From an uncultured Prevotellaceae bacterium (lineage in GTDB: Bacteria; Bacteroidota; Bacteroidia; Bacteroidales; Bacteroidaceae), in the NCBI GenBank assembly GCA_902769705.1, contig CACXPX010000044.1:1-33091 (forward strand): a stretch of DNA of 33,091 nucleotides, written 5' to 3'. The notes below the pieces were generated by a model. It was not told where the DNA came from. It did not search any database and saw only the letters and a list, made by a program, of their open reading frames with translations. Position 1 is the stretch's first letter. Each line of letters opens with the position of its first letter. Positions 32,403-33,091 of the stretch are shown here, in pieces. Position numbers and translations under genes: made by a program.

Positions 32403-32462
32403 TGGTGGAAATACAATTCTTCCATAAAGAACCGATAATTAACAACTAAAAAATTTTACGAT

Positions 32463-33091
32463 ATGAACAATTTCAAACAATTTAAAAGGCTATTGCTGTT
32501 CATCTGCATCTTCATGGTGGGAGCGCAGAGCGCGCTGGCAGATTTGGAAACGGGTTGGGTAGCCCCCATTCATCGCACTATGGGGAATCTCTCTTTCGAT
32601 TTGTACAAGTTCAAACAAAATGAGACTTATATTAAAGAATATAACGTAGCCGTCCTTACGGGCATTTCCGGAACCGACGAGAATGTTGTCGTCCCCGAAA
32701 CCGTTGAAGATGGCGGCCAAAACTATTCAGTGGGTTATATCGATGGCAACATCGCAAACGACTATGTCAAGACGCTGACTTTCAAGTGTTATAATGGTCC
32801 TTCTTTTAATAATGGGCTTATGAAATGGGGCGAAAAAGATGGCGTTATCCCTCTCTCTGGCACCATCAGCTGTCCGAATCTGAAGACGTTAGTGGTTGAG
32901 CGTATTAGCGACAACCCAGACGGTGTAACCCGCCTGTTGTGCCCTCAGCTGACGGATATCGTTTTTACAAGCGAGAACGCCCCTGTGCTCGAGGGCAGCT
33001 GGAGCGACTATTGTTCAGCCCCAGGCGACCGAGTAACCGCCCATGTTGCAGCATGGACGCAGGCAGAGTGCAACCAGAAGCATCAGACGGC
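32463..33091 (+). CDS. Secreted BspA/LRR_5-like protein, N-terminal part (runs off the window)
   Basis: The frame opens at ATG 32463 and stays open to the window end, giving about 209 residues. The signal peptide is MNNFKQFKRLLLFICIFMVG followed by AQSALA, likely cut near ALA. The mature part shows the BspA style of beta-strand and Pro-Glu-Thr-Val turns: VLTGISGTDENVVVPETVED then YSVGYIDGNIANDYVKTLTFKC, and later CPNLKTLVVERISD and CPQLTDIVFTS. These fit LRR_5 leucine-rich repeats, which mediate surface adhesion in oral and gut Bacteroidales. The repeats are irregular at this end. The C-terminal part, where a sorting signal would be found, is outside the window. Confidence 0.8.
   Translation, partial: MNNFKQFKRLLLFICIFMVGAQSALADLETGWVAPIHRTMGNLSFDLYKFKQNETYIKEYNVAVLTGISGTDENVVVPETVEDGGQNYSVGYIDGNIANDYVKTLTFKCYNGPSFNNGLMKWGEKDGVIPLSGTISCPNLKTLVVERISDNPDGVTRLLCPQLTDIVFTSENAPVLEGSWSDYCSAPGDRVTAHVAAWTQAECNQKHQT

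Larger units (their letters stand above)
31484..32462. other. 979-bp non-coding region with repeats and palindromes
   Basis: This is the largest gene-free stretch. In order it holds: a GAGTTTGGG tandem repeat (about 31513-31535); a palindrome and promoter for the esterase (31665-31715); a 22-bp repeat array (31781-31868); an inverted-repeat/palindrome structure (31979-32275); and the promoter of the last gene (32371-32402). Frames of 64-108 codons here are low-complexity artefacts. Confidence 0.75.

Noticed and set aside
32119-32449. Overlapping frames of about 100 codons on both strands
   Set aside because: They cover the palindrome, TGTGACG arms and CAATGTTG repeats; the translations are low complexity and contain the promoter of the next gene.

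Overview
The window looks like a chromosomal segment of a Bacteroidales bacterium, most likely Prevotella or a close relative. The evidence is: Bacteroidetes-type promoters (TTTG, about 19-20 bp, TAnnTTTG) in front of most transcription units; lipoboxes of the LxxC type; a Rho factor with a long disordered insertion; a GldE homologue; a smalltalk micro-protein; a GGGtGRT-family protein; and a partial BspA-like secreted protein. Genus is inference; no rRNA is present.

Layout. 1-660: tail of a probable HU-like DNA-binding protein, a terminator-like hairpin and a 32-residue smalltalk protein. 656-1102: a lipoprotein. 1331-3128: a NifU-like scaffold and a GGGtGRT protein, ending in a strong terminator. 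3249-4172 (minus): a DUF5715/M15-like protein, divergent from a long co-directional housekeeping run, phoH-purC-menG-aroE-purM-(small lipoprotein)-prfA-pyrF (4492-11483). 11582-13732 (minus): pgk followed 3 nt later by a DUF3298-type lipoprotein. 13871-15632: queC, two unrecognised micro-proteins and a TPR protein. 15633-16194: an intergenic region with a 22-bp repeat array. 16195-17502: a secreted protein with dockerin-like, Ig-like (BIG2) and Fibrobacter-type C-terminal parts. 17774-20890: an NMT1-like substrate-binding lipoprotein and a large TPR protein. 20989-22357 (minus): gdhA, broken by a 61-bp tandem duplication. 22695-26673 (minus): rho and rpsA. 26896-29239 (minus): a conserved unknown gene, ssb and gldE, downstream of four tRNA genes (Gly-Leu-Leu-Gly, 29283-29689). 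29806-31483 (minus): a small lipoprotein and a CE15-type glucuronoyl esterase. 31484-32462: about 1 kb of non-coding, highly structured DNA. 32463-end: start of a secreted BspA/LRR-like protein.

Most genes are central metabolism (purine, pyrimidine, shikimate, menaquinone, queuosine, glycolysis, ammonium assimilation) or information processing (RF1, S1, Rho, SSB, tRNAs). Accessory functions are surface-related: lipoproteins, a dockerin-like secreted protein, a glucuronoyl esterase that fits plant-fibre use, and the BspA-like protein.

The least explained signals are non-coding. The first is a nested structure at 31979-32275: 34-bp inverted repeats built from TGTGACG heptamers, a 36-bp perfect A/T palindrome and a flanking 13-bp direct repeat. 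The second is a degenerate 22-bp repeat family present at two distant loci. The gdhA duplication, whose two copies differ by one synonymous base, may be a real mutation or a junction between two strain haplotypes in the assembly.
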